From positions 1 through 16,171 of the forward strand of contig CAAFRY010000143.1 of assembly GCA_900765525.1 (NCBI GenBank): a DNA stretch of 16,171 nt, read 5' to 3'. Position 1 is the stretch's first letter; every line of letters begins with the position of its first letter. The DNA comes from an uncultured Blautia sp. Its GTDB lineage: Bacteria > Bacillota > Clostridia > Lachnospirales > Lachnospiraceae. Positions 1 to 6,389 of the stretch are shown piece after piece. A model generated the notes under the pieces. The model saw nothing but the letters and a program-made list of their open reading frames with translations. It made no database searches and had not been told where the DNA came from. Made by a program: the position numbers and the translations under genes.

Positions 1-4
1 ATAT

Positions 5-9
5 CCTCC
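5..9 (-). promoter_or_regulatory. Shine-Dalgarno site of a gene starting beyond the left edge
   Basis: The minus strand reads GGAGG followed by ATAT at the window edge, downstream of a good minus-strand promoter. This implies a minus-strand gene whose start codon lies just outside the window. The gene cannot be identified. Confidence 0.5.
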
Positions 10-33
10 ATAGACATATTTTACCATCTATGG
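8..33. promoter_or_regulatory. Inverted repeat at the transcription start, possible operator
   Basis: CCATAGA (8-14) and TCTATGG (27-33) form a perfect 7-bp inverted repeat with a 12-bp spacer. It lies just downstream of the minus-strand -10 box at 36-41 and runs into the SD site, so a bound regulator or an mRNA hairpin there could control the gene beyond the edge. No U-tract follows, so it is not a terminator. The regulator is unknown. Confidence 0.35.
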
Positions 34-35
34 AA

Positions 36-64
36 ATCATATCATAGAAAAATAATTAGTTCAA
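36..64 (-). promoter_or_regulatory. Minus-strand sigma-A-type promoter
   Basis: On the minus strand TTGAAC (59-64) is followed by a 17-bp spacer and TATGAT (36-41). Both boxes are close to consensus and the spacing is ideal. It would start transcription near position 28 toward a gene beyond the left edge, so that gene is probably a separate unit from the aldolase operon. Confidence 0.55.
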
Positions 65-76
65 ATATCTTCATGT

Positions 77-248
77 CAGTACACTAGTGTGCTGACACGT
101 TCACATTTTAGCAAATGACTTGCCTGAATTTCCATCTGCTGCGTTGTCGTCAATCGACGCAGCCACCGCTGCGCCTCATTCCTCCGCCTTGCAGAATGAA
201 AATTCATTCTACGTCATTATGCTGAAAATGAACGTGCCAGTACACTAG
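77..248. repeat. MITE-like palindromic intergenic element
   Basis: The arms at 84-119 and 213-248 are imperfect inverted repeats of about 36 bp; 18 of the outer 20 bases match, both ends are CTAG, and there are small indels inside. The interior holds further dyads: AGAATGAA/TTCATTCT at 193-210 and CTGCGT/ACGCAG at 138-161. The 11-mer CAGTACACTAG occurs at both 77-87 and 238-248. There is no coding potential. The element starts immediately after the aldolase stop codon and lacks a U-tract, so it is not a classical terminator. The structure resembles a non-autonomous transposable or REP-like element; copy number cannot be judged from one window. Confidence 0.55.
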
Positions 249-249
249 C

Positions 250-1404
250 TTATCCCAGTTTTTTATACCGCTGGGCCATTTCCTCCAGAGACACCTGTTC
301 AACAAGAGGAGCCTTGCCGTAGGAACCGAATTCCACAATCAGAGTTCCGATAGCTTCCTTCACACCCTTTTCAATAACAGATACCAGCTCTGCTCTGTCT
401 GTATCCGGAATATCTCCGTACATTACCGTATCCATGATAGGCGGCAGGAAGGCTCTTGGGTCGAACTGGTCCTTCTTTTCCTCCAGAAGCTGGTACACAC
501 CTCCGATGGAAGGACTGTTTCTCTTTTCCGGATGGAAATGGAAGTATTCCTTCATATTTCTTGTAACCGCCAGGCGAATGTCTGTATCTACGTTGATTTT
601 TCCGATACCGCAGGGGATGGCAGCCTTCAGCTCTTCTATAGAAATACCGTGTGCATTCTGGATATTTCCTCCCAGTGCATTGATTTCATCTACAATATAT
701 CTGGGAACTGTAGAAGAACCATGTGATACCAGTACGCCGAAAATCTGCTCATGCATCATACATTCTTTAATGGCAATGGCAATTTCTTTTCTCAGCTTTA
801 CATCTTTACCTTTTGAAGCTCCATGCATGGTTCCGTAAGAAATAGCCAGAGCATCGCAGCCTGTTTTCTTAAAAAACTCTACTGCTTTAAGTGGGTTGGT
901 ATATGTAGATGTAGCGGAAAATACATGGTCCTCTACACCTGCAAGAACACCCAGCTCTCCCTCTACGGAAACGCCTCTCTCGTGGGCATATTTTACAACT
1001 TCCCTGGTCAGCTCCACATTTTCCTCAAAAGGCAGAGAGGAACCGTCAATCATAACAGAGGTATAACCGCCCTCTATAGCTGCCTTACAGGAATCAAAAT
1101 TTTTTCCATGGTCTAAGTGGAGAACCACAGGAATAGGGGAGTTTTCAGCAAATTTTTTCACAGCTGCCGCAATATTTCTGGCGCCTACCTTCTTATCCTC
1201 CAAGGTTGCGTTCTGAAAATCCGTGCGGCCTCCCATAAAGCCGTTGGCCAAGTCTGCACCCTGCAGGATTGCAGCGGAACGGAACATTTCATGTACCTCA
1301 ATAGCAGCTTTGGCCTGTGCCACTGCATTTACATTGAAAGCTCCCTGGGCAAAATGATATTTATCAACAGTTTCCAATAATGGTCTTAATGGTATTAACG
1401 GCAT
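250..1404 (-). CDS. Class II ketose-bisphosphate aldolase (fructose- or tagatose-bisphosphate)
   Basis: This 384-residue zinc-dependent aldolase would split a ketose 1,6-bisphosphate into dihydroxyacetone phosphate and glyceraldehyde 3-phosphate in the cytoplasm. Visible motifs are the HLDHG segment with catalytic Asp98 and zinc ligand His99, GTMHG with His194, VSHGSS with His228, and the NVDTD substrate loop at 271-275. It is longer than the usual ~285-residue GatY/KbaY/FbaA proteins, with extra sequence after residue 285. The ATG has AAGGAG 7 nt upstream, and that SD site overlaps the stop codon of the preceding deacetylase gene, so it is the last gene of the amino-sugar operon. Sequence alone cannot separate fructose- from tagatose-bisphosphate aldolase. 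A galactosamine context would favour tagatose; glycolysis would favour fructose. Confidence 0.9.
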   Translation of the reverse strand: MPLIPLRPLLETVDKYHFAQGAFNVNAVAQAKAAIEVHEMFRSAAILQGADLANGFMGGRTDFQNATLEDKKVGARNIAAAVKKFAENSPIPVVLHLDHGKNFDSCKAAIEGGYTSVMIDGSSLPFEENVELTREVVKYAHERGVSVEGELGVLAGVEDHVFSATSTYTNPLKAVEFFKKTGCDALAISYGTMHGASKGKDVKLRKEIAIAIKECMMHEQIFGVLVSHGSSTVPRYIVDEINALGGNIQNAHGISIEELKAAIPCGIGKINVDTDIRLAVTRNMKEYFHFHPEKRNSPSIGGVYQLLEEKKDQFDPRAFLPPIMDTVMYGDIPDTDRAELVSVIEKGVKEAIGTLIVEFGSYGKAPLVEQVSLEEMAQRYKKLG

Positions 1405-1415
1405 ATTCCTTCTCC

Positions 1416-2570
1416 TTATCTCTGAATCTTATTTCCTTTTACAAAAGTATCTTTTATATTATATTCCTGGTCTAAAATTACAATATCTCCGTCCTTGCCG
1501 GGCTCCAGGCTTCCGATTCTGTCCTCTTCCCCTATAATTCTGGCAGGATTCATGGTTAAAAGAGGCAGTACGTCTTCCAGCTCTTTTCCTGTAAATTTAA
1601 TCAGATTTTTCAAGGCCAGCCCTGTAGTAAGGGTGCTTCCTGCCCGCACCCCTGTGGATTTCAGCTTAGCGTCCCCGTCTTCCACCACTACGTCGTTGAC
1701 TCCCAGCTTATAGTCCCCGTCAGGAAGTCCTGCAGCCATAATGGAATCCGTAACCGCCGCTACCCTGTCCCAGCCCTTGACCTTCAACAGCATTTTCACG
1801 GTTCCGGGATGTAAATGTCTTCCGTCGCAAATAGCCTCGCAGTAAACATCAGATTCCAGAACAGCTCCCATAATAGACGGCCTGTGCTGGTGGAACAGCC
1901 CCATTGCGTTAAAGGTATGTGTACAGGCCGCTGCCCCCTGCCGGATACATTCCCAGGCCGTGTCATAATCTGCTCCCGAGTGTCCGATAGCCACTGCAAC
2001 GCCCATTTCCTTTATACGGGGTATGGCTTCAGGAATCCCTGCCACCTCAGGGGACACAGTGATATATCTTATATTTCCCTGTGCTTCCTCCTGGTACCGG
2101 CCAAGCAGCTCCATATCCGCCTGCTTTAACAATTCCTCCGGCATGGCTCCCTTATATTCGCTGGAAAGGAAAGGTCCTTCCAGATGAATCCCCAGCAGAT
2201 TTGCACAGTTTTTGCCCTCCTTCTGATGGGCAACAGCCTCCCGGATACACGCTGAGGTTTGTTCTTCTGTGTCTGTTAAAATGGAGCAGAGCCATGAAGT
2301 GGTTCCCTGCAGCGCAAAAAAATGTCCGATTTTCTGAAAATCTTCTTTTTTTGCTGCGTTTACATCAACACCGCAGCCCCCATGAGTATGCAGGTCTATA
2401 AAACCAGGAACCACATAGCTTCCTGACGCATCATAAACCTCTCCCTCTCTGTCTCCTTCAAAAGGATGATAGATACCGGCAATCTTCCCGTCTTCTATGC
2501 ACAGGTCTTTTCTCTCCATGCGGCGTTTCTCATACTGGTAAACATATCCTCCTGTAATCCATGTTTTCAC
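1416..2570 (-). CDS. nagA: N-acetylglucosamine-6-phosphate deacetylase
   Basis: This 384-residue amidohydrolase-superfamily enzyme removes acetate from an N-acetylhexosamine 6-phosphate, giving the amino-sugar phosphate used by the adjacent NagB-like enzyme. It has an N-terminal beta-sandwich strand set, then the TIM-barrel metal sites: HTH at 61-63, HLEGPF with Glu131, GHS with His197, THTFNAM with His218, and catalytic Asp275 in VTDS. The start is GTG, not ATG. Its SD (GGAGG) lies inside the last codons of nagB and only two bases separate the nagB stop from this GTG, so the two are probably translationally coupled. An N-acetylgalactosamine-6-phosphate deacetylase (AgaA) belongs to the same family and cannot be excluded. 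Confidence 0.92.
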   Translation of the reverse strand: MKTWITGGYVYQYEKRRMERKDLCIEDGKIAGIYHPFEGDREGEVYDASGSYVVPGFIDLHTHGGCGVDVNAAKKEDFQKIGHFFALQGTTSWLCSILTDTEEQTSACIREAVAHQKEGKNCANLLGIHLEGPFLSSEYKGAMPEELLKQADMELLGRYQEEAQGNIRYITVSPEVAGIPEAIPRIKEMGVAVAIGHSGADYDTAWECIRQGAAACTHTFNAMGLFHQHRPSIMGAVLESDVYCEAICDGRHLHPGTVKMLLKVKGWDRVAAVTDSIMAAGLPDGDYKLGVNDVVVEDGDAKLKSTGVRAGSTLTTGLALKNLIKFTGKELEDVLPLLTMNPARIIGEEDRIGSLEPGKDGDIVILDQEYNIKDTFVKGNKIQR

Positions 2571-2572
2571 CC

Positions 2573-3397
2573 TTATCCCTCCAGTGCAGCAACAAACTCT
2601 GTAATTTTCAGGTTAATGTCAGGGTGCTCTGTCAGCAGTGATACCGGAAAATCTGAGGAAGCCTCTCCGTAGGCAGCTCTTCTCACTACGGCTCTGTGCC
2701 AGTTTCTGAAGCAGCCCAGACGGATTTTTCTGGCATGTGCAATCTCATAAATGCCGATGGTAACACAATACTTGGGCATATCCTCCAAGGCTCCGTTAAA
2801 ATCTCCGATTGCATTAGCCGTTCTGGTCTCTTTGGTAATTTCCAGCACCCGTGTCTTCTGGTTCAAAAATTCTTCCTTTGTCAGGCTCGGGTCCGCCTCA
2901 TTGAAAGCCACATGTCCGTTGATACCAATACCGCCGAAGCAGATGTCCACGCCTCCCAGCTCTTCAATCAGCTTTGGAATATAGTCCTGATTCTCAGGGT
3001 CCGGAAATACTCTCTGCTCAGCCGGCATCAGAAGCTCCTCTTTGATTTTTCCATAAACGTTACGGTTCATAAAGCCTCTGAAGCTCAGGGGATGGTTCTC
3101 GTCCACCCATTTTTTGTCGTCATCCAGATATTCGTCCATATTGATAAACCAAACATTTTTCAGAGAAATGTTTTCTTTGTTTACCATATCAACGAAATAC
3201 GGATACTGGCCCACCGGACCTACAGGACAAATAAAGACCGTCCTTTTGCCCTGAAGATTGTTCTTTTTGATTTCCTCCGCCATTTCTTCAGCCATGGACT
3301 GAAATACGGCAGCATTGTCTTCCATTACAATAACCGGCAGCTTTGGCCCGTTATCCAGAAGCTCCTGTTTGCTGTAACCATAATACTCATGTCTCAT
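2573..3397 (-). CDS. NagB-like glucosamine/galactosamine-6-phosphate deaminase/isomerase, variant active site
   Basis: This 274-residue protein has the NagB/6-phosphogluconolactonase fold and should convert an amino-sugar phosphate to a ketose phosphate plus ammonia. The catalytic-base motif NMDEY (Asp88) and GHVAFNE (His162, Glu167) are present. The residue matching Asp141 of E. coli NagB is Asn160 (GINGH instead of NDGH), and the usual sugar-phosphate loop is replaced by PVGPVGQYP (about 58-66). It may belong to a divergent NagB-like subfamily with altered specificity. I place the start at 3397: an ATG at 3409 is in frame, but its purine-rich SD abuts the codon with no spacer. It is the first gene of a three-gene operon, about 52-64 nt below a strong promoter. 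Confidence 0.85.
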   Translation of the reverse strand: MRHEYYGYSKQELLDNGPKLPVIVMEDNAAVFQSMAEEMAEEIKKNNLQGKRTVFICPVGPVGQYPYFVDMVNKENISLKNVWFINMDEYLDDDKKWVDENHPLSFRGFMNRNVYGKIKEELLMPAEQRVFPDPENQDYIPKLIEELGGVDICFGGIGINGHVAFNEADPSLTKEEFLNQKTRVLEITKETRTANAIGDFNGALEDMPKYCVTIGIYEIAHARKIRLGCFRNWHRAVVRRAAYGEASSDFPVSLLTEHPDINLKITEFVAALEG

Positions 3398-3467
3398 TTG
3401 TTCTTCCATCCTTTCTCTTTTTTTCCCTGTCTGCGCTTTTGGCTTGCCAATTCTTTAAGTTACCCAA

Positions 3468-3496
3468 ATTATACGATAGCCCGTTGTTGTTTTCAA
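3468..3496 (-). promoter_or_regulatory. Promoter of the nagB-nagA-aldolase operon
   Basis: On the minus strand TTGAAA (3491-3496), a 17-bp spacer and a perfect TATAAT (3468-3473) form a strong sigma-A-type promoter, with a start near 3461. The -35 box lies inside the palindrome at 3484-3499. Confidence 0.75.
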
Positions 3497-3499
3497 CAA
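3484..3499. promoter_or_regulatory. Palindrome over the nag -35 box, possible operator
   Basis: TTGTTGTTTTCAACAA is a perfect 6-bp inverted repeat with a 4-bp centre, covering the -35 hexamer of the nag operon promoter. A protein bound there would block polymerase. The divergent LacI-family regulator is one candidate, but the palindrome lacks the central CG typical of LacI sites, so another regulator is possible. Confidence 0.4.
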
Positions 3500-3536
3500 A
3501 ACGCTCCTGTTTTTCCCCGTTTTTTGTGTCTTTTTT

Positions 3537-3551
3537 ATGCAAACGTTGTCT
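3537..3551. promoter_or_regulatory. cre / LacI-family operator candidate
   Basis: ATGCAAACGTTGTCT matches every position of the Firmicutes cre consensus WTGNAANCGNWNNCW, with the central CG expected of LacI/CcpA-family sites. It lies between the two divergent promoters, just upstream of the regulator's -35 box. It could bind CcpA (catabolite control) or the adjacent LacI-family protein (autoregulation and nag control). Confidence 0.55.
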
Positions 3552-3560
3552 TAACTTTAC

Positions 3561-3589
3561 TTGCCCTGTTTCGTCATTTCAGTTATAAT
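3561..3589 (+). promoter_or_regulatory. Promoter of the LacI-family regulator gene
   Basis: TTGCCC (3561-3566), a 17-bp spacer and a perfect TATAAT (3584-3589) lie about 40 bp upstream of the regulator's ATG. The -35 box is weak (4 of 6), which is common for regulator genes. Confidence 0.65.
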
Positions 3590-3627
3590 ATATTTAGCTA
3601 TTAACCATTGTATTGTGAGGTTTGAAT

Positions 3628-4680
3628 ATGACGTTAAAAGAAATTGCCAAAGAAGCAAACGTATCTATTTCCACAGTGTCCCGGGTCATTAACCAAAAAA
3701 ACACAAAAGCCGCCAGTCCCGAAGTACAGGAACGTATTTGGGAAATCGTACGAAAAAGCGGCTATACCCCAAACAGCACCGCTAGAGCGCTGAAAATGGG
3801 GCCATCTATTCCTGTTACAGAAGCAGCCCCTAAGACCATTGCCTGTATCTATGCCAGAGGAGATGTGGCCGTATCGGATTTGTTTTTCTCTCATATAGCA
3901 AAGGCTATTGAGCAGGAAGCATTTAAACGCAACTTTTTTATGAAACATTCCTTCACCGCCCTGGATATTGCCAATCCTGAAATAGCAGCAAAAATTGCCA
4001 ACATCCAGGTGGACGGGGCCGTTATCCTGGGCCGCTATGACAAACAAATGCTCCGTTTTTTCACAGAGCATTACAAACACATCATTTATGCGGGACTAAA
4101 TCCCATGGGAAACAAATACGACCAGGTTGTCTGTGAGGGCCATGACATTACCTTCAGCGCTATTTCCTATCTCCATGAATTGGGCCATACAAAAATAGGC
4201 TATATCGGTGAGCAGAGCAATGAAGTACGGTATACTGCATTTAAAGATGCTCTGCAAAAGCTGGGTCTTCCCTTTTTGCAGAAAAATACGGCCAATGTAA
4301 AGCTTTCCCACGAGGGCGGCTACCAGGGTGCTTACCATCTAATGGAAGCAAAATCAGACATCACTGCTATTTTCTGTGCTAATGACAATACGGCCATCGG
4401 CGCCATTAAGGCTTTACGGGAAAGGGGATTCCGGATTCCGGAGGATATTTCCATTATCGGAGTGGACGACATTGAAACCGCCCAATATCTTTCCCCCATG
4501 CTTACCACTGTACATATTCCTACGGAAGATATGGGCCGTATGGCTGCTAAGGTTCTCATCGACCGTATTGAGGGAGGTCATAAGCTTCCTATGAAATTAG
4601 TGCTTCCCTACTATATTGCCAAACGGGACACCTGCGCCAAGCCTTCCAAAGGCAGAAAAAACTTTGCCCAGGCTATCTGA
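3628..4680 (+). CDS. LacI-family transcriptional regulator
   Basis: This 350-residue repressor has an N-terminal LacI helix-turn-helix at about 2-25 (TLKEIAKEANVSISTVSRV), a hinge helix near 45-57, and a periplasmic-binding-like effector domain from about residue 70 (TIACIYARGDVAVSD) to 335. It is the only plus-strand gene and is divergent from the amino-sugar operon, which it most likely controls through sites in the 230-bp intergenic region. The effector is probably a sugar or sugar phosphate of that pathway, but this is inferred from context only. The chosen ATG at 3628 has GTGAGG 7 nt upstream; an in-frame TTG at 3622 is too close to the SD to be used. CcpA-like global roles cannot be fully excluded, though local placement argues for a pathway regulator. 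Confidence 0.9.
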   Translation: MTLKEIAKEANVSISTVSRVINQKNTKAASPEVQERIWEIVRKSGYTPNSTARALKMGPSIPVTEAAPKTIACIYARGDVAVSDLFFSHIAKAIEQEAFKRNFFMKHSFTALDIANPEIAAKIANIQVDGAVILGRYDKQMLRFFTEHYKHIIYAGLNPMGNKYDQVVCEGHDITFSAISYLHELGHTKIGYIGEQSNEVRYTAFKDALQKLGLPFLQKNTANVKLSHEGGYQGAYHLMEAKSDITAIFCANDNTAIGAIKALRERGFRIPEDISIIGVDDIETAQYLSPMLTTVHIPTEDMGRMAAKVLIDRIEGGHKLPMKLVLPYYIAKRDTCAKPSKGRKNFAQAI

Positions 4681-4700
4681 CCCTGAATTTTTGCATCAAA

Positions 4701-4745
4701 ATACCCCTGCCCCGGGAGCCAATGCAACTTCCCGGACAGGGGTAT
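4701..4745. terminator. Bidirectional terminator between regulator and folA
   Basis: ATACCCCTG (4701-4709) pairs perfectly with CAGGGGTAT (4737-4745), and the stem continues inward through a one-base bulge into CCGGGA. The convergent genes end on either side. The U-tract is short on both strands (TTTT on minus, only scattered T on plus), so it may be a moderate terminator. Confidence 0.65.
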
Positions 4746-4779
4746 CTGTTATACCTTATGGTTTATTACTTTCATTTCT

Positions 4780-5268
4780 CTATTTTCTTTCATAAGTTAA
4801 AAATTCATATTCAATGTCAAAGTATGTCTGCTCCTCGCTGCGGCTGGTTATTTCCCACTCTCCGCTTTGGTCCAGATTGGGGAAATAGGTATCCGCCTGG
4901 TAAGCAAAATCTATTTTTGTTACATAAGCCCGGCTGCAGTAGGGAAGCATCTGCTTATAGATACTGTCCCCGCCAATGACATACACGTCCTCTGTATGGT
5001 ATTTCTCCGCCTCTTTTAACGCTTCCTCCACACTATGGACCACTATGGCATCCTTGGCTTTATAATTTTTATTTCCGGTAATCACAATATTCACCCGGTT
5101 TTTCAGAGGCAGTCCCCCCGGAAAGCTCTCCAGGGTTTTTCTTCCCATAATCACCACTTTTCCCGTGGTAGTTGTCCTGAAAAATTTCATATCTGCAGGA
5201 ATACTCACCAACAATTTATTATCTTTCCCGATTCCCCAATTGGAATCTGCAGCAACAATTAAATTCAT
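4780..5268 (-). CDS. folA: Dihydrofolate reductase
   Basis: This 162-residue cytoplasmic enzyme reduces dihydrofolate to tetrahydrofolate with NADPH, renewing the cofactor oxidised by thymidylate synthase. Visible motifs are the N-terminal strand MNLIVAADSNWGIGKDN, the proton-donor Asp26 in IPADMKFF, the NADPH-binding VVIMGRKTLESFP segment (38-50), and VIGGDSIYKQMLP. Length is typical of the family. The ATG at 5268 has AAGGAG 6 nt upstream. It lies 77 bp downstream of thyA on the same strand, with no clear terminator between them, so the two are probably cotranscribed. Confidence 0.96.
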   Translation of the reverse strand: MNLIVAADSNWGIGKDNKLLVSIPADMKFFRTTTTGKVVIMGRKTLESFPGGLPLKNRVNIVITGNKNYKAKDAIVVHSVEEALKEAEKYHTEDVYVIGGDSIYKQMLPYCSRAYVTKIDFAYQADTYFPNLDQSGEWEITSRSEEQTYFDIEYEFLTYERK

Positions 5269-5345
5269 ACTTTTCTCCTTTTCCTTCTCCGGATGTATAC
5301 TATATCAGTCCTGTTTCAAAGTCCGGACTGCTTTAAGCCCCACAC

Positions 5346-6191
5346 TTATACTGCAATGGGGATATTTTTAATCTGAGGCCCTGCCTGGTAGTTCTCCACT
5401 CTTAAATCATCTGTAGTAAAATCATAGAAATTCCGGATTTCCGGGTTTAACCATACCTTTGGGGCGGGATAGGTTTCCCTGCTAATCAACTCCTGAACCA
5501 CAGGCACATGTCTGTCATAAATATGAGCGTCTGCAATCACATGGACCAGCTCTCCCGGCACCATATCATTGACCTGGGCCACCATCATCAGAAGAATGGC
5601 GTACTGGCACACATTCCAGTTATTGGCCGCCAGCACATCCTGGGAACGCTGGTTTAACACCCCATTCAGCACCAGGCTGTCCCCCTCCCGGGTCACGTTG
5701 TAAGTCATGCTGTAGCAGCAAGGGTCCAAAGCACCGGAATGAAGGTATTCAAACTGATAAAGATTGGTCATGATTCTTCTGCTGTAAGGATTTTCCTTTA
5801 GCTGCTTCAGTACATAATCCATCTGGTCCACAGATTCACCTTTATAGATGAATTTTCTCCCCACCACATCTCCATAGCAGGTTCCGATAGAGCCGTCTTC
5901 ATCGGCCCAGGCGTCCCAGATATGGGCATTTAAATCATGTATGTTATTGGATTTTCTCTGATATATCCACAAGATTTCATCCATGCAGGTTTTCAGGGCT
6001 GTCTTTCTCAGGGTCAGGGCCGGAAATTCCTTCCGTAAATCATACCGGTTTACCACTCCGAACCTTTTGATAGTATAGGCGGACTCGCCGGTATCCTCCC
6101 ACTTTGGACGAACCTTCTCTCCCTGTGTATCTGTACCGTTATCTAAAATATCCCGGCACATCTGAATAAAAAGATTATCCGCTAAGCTCAT
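5346..6191 (-). CDS. thyA: Thymidylate synthase, B. subtilis/phi3T ThyA type
   Basis: This 281-residue enzyme methylates dUMP to dTMP using 5,10-methylene-tetrahydrofolate. The active site is complete: Arg138/Arg139 in YSRRI, nucleophile Cys158 in LDPCCY, Arg182/Ser183/Asp185 in QRSQD, Asn193 in NWNV, His223 and Tyr225 in HIYDRH, and the C-terminal IPIAV that closes on the substrate. The ELLWIYQ-like segment (DEILWIYQRKSN), followed by HIWDAW and the EDGSIG stretch, resembles the B. subtilis/phage phi3T ThyA branch more than E. coli ThyA. The usual PCH after the nucleophile is PCC. The ATG has GAGGAG 6 nt upstream. It precedes folA and has its own promoter. Confidence 0.95.
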   Translation of the reverse strand: MSLADNLFIQMCRDILDNGTDTQGEKVRPKWEDTGESAYTIKRFGVVNRYDLRKEFPALTLRKTALKTCMDEILWIYQRKSNNIHDLNAHIWDAWADEDGSIGTCYGDVVGRKFIYKGESVDQMDYVLKQLKENPYSRRIMTNLYQFEYLHSGALDPCCYSMTYNVTREGDSLVLNGVLNQRSQDVLAANNWNVCQYAILLMMVAQVNDMVPGELVHVIADAHIYDRHVPVVQELISRETYPAPKVWLNPEIRNFYDFTTDDLRVENYQAGPQIKNIPIAV

Positions 6192-6239
6192 GCTGTTCTC
6201 CTCTCTTTTCCCGTGTCTGATACATTCTACAGATTACAG

Positions 6240-6293
6240 CAGCGCCGTATTTTTCCATCCTGTCTGGCAATGAAAAGCTCAATCCCGGCGCTG
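6240..6293 (-). other. Stem-loop in the thyA 5' leader
   Basis: CAGCGCCG (6240-6247) and CGGCGCTG (6286-6293) form a perfect 8-bp GC-rich stem with a 38-nt loop, inside the ~110-nt untranslated leader of thyA. It could influence message stability or translation. On the plus strand it is followed by TTTTGTTTT, so it could also stop antisense transcription. Confidence 0.3.
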
Positions 6294-6307
6294 TTTTGTT
6301 TTCGCCC

Positions 6308-6336
6308 ATTATACCACGGGGAAAGATGGGGCGCAA
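6308..6336 (-). promoter_or_regulatory. Extended -10 promoter of thyA-folA
   Basis: On the minus strand TGGTATAAT (6308-6316) is an extended -10 element. A weak TTGCGC -35 (6331-6336) lies 17 bp upstream. It sits just below the terminator of the preceding operon and gives a leader of about 110 nt. Confidence 0.6.
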
Positions 6337-6339
6337 TGG

Positions 6340-6382
6340 AAAAGAAAAAGGGGCTGGCTTGCCCGCATAGGATAATCCTATG
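6340..6382 (-). terminator. Terminator of the riboswitch-controlled transporter operon
   Basis: Just after the stop of the deacylase gene the minus strand has a hairpin CATAGGA-TTA-TCCTATG (6366-6382), then a short GGGC/GCCC stem followed by TTTTTCTTTT (6340-6349). The U-tract supports intrinsic termination, although the second stem is only about 4 bp. Confidence 0.55.
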
Positions 6383-6389
6383 TATCCCC

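Noticed and set aside
2573..3397. Possible frameshift near the C-terminus of the NagB-like protein (unusual RLGCFRNWHRAVVRRAAYG stretch)
   Set aside because: The frame stays open to a natural end that overlaps the nagA SD. The stretch aligns in place with the GSQKALALQAAVEG region of E. coli NagB, so divergence is a better explanation.
2696..3604. 302-codon open frame on the plus strand opposite nagB
   Set aside because: It lies antisense to a clear enzyme gene, has no recognisable motif or SD site, and its composition is that of a reverse-strand shadow.
3622..3630. TTG at 3622 as the start of the LacI-family regulator
   Set aside because: It is only one base from the SD-like GTGAGG, while the ATG at 3628 has a normal 7-nt spacing.
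5306..5330. CAGTCC/GGACTG hairpin between thyA and folA as a terminator
   Set aside because: The stem is only 6 bp and no U-tract follows on the minus strand, so read-through into folA is more likely.
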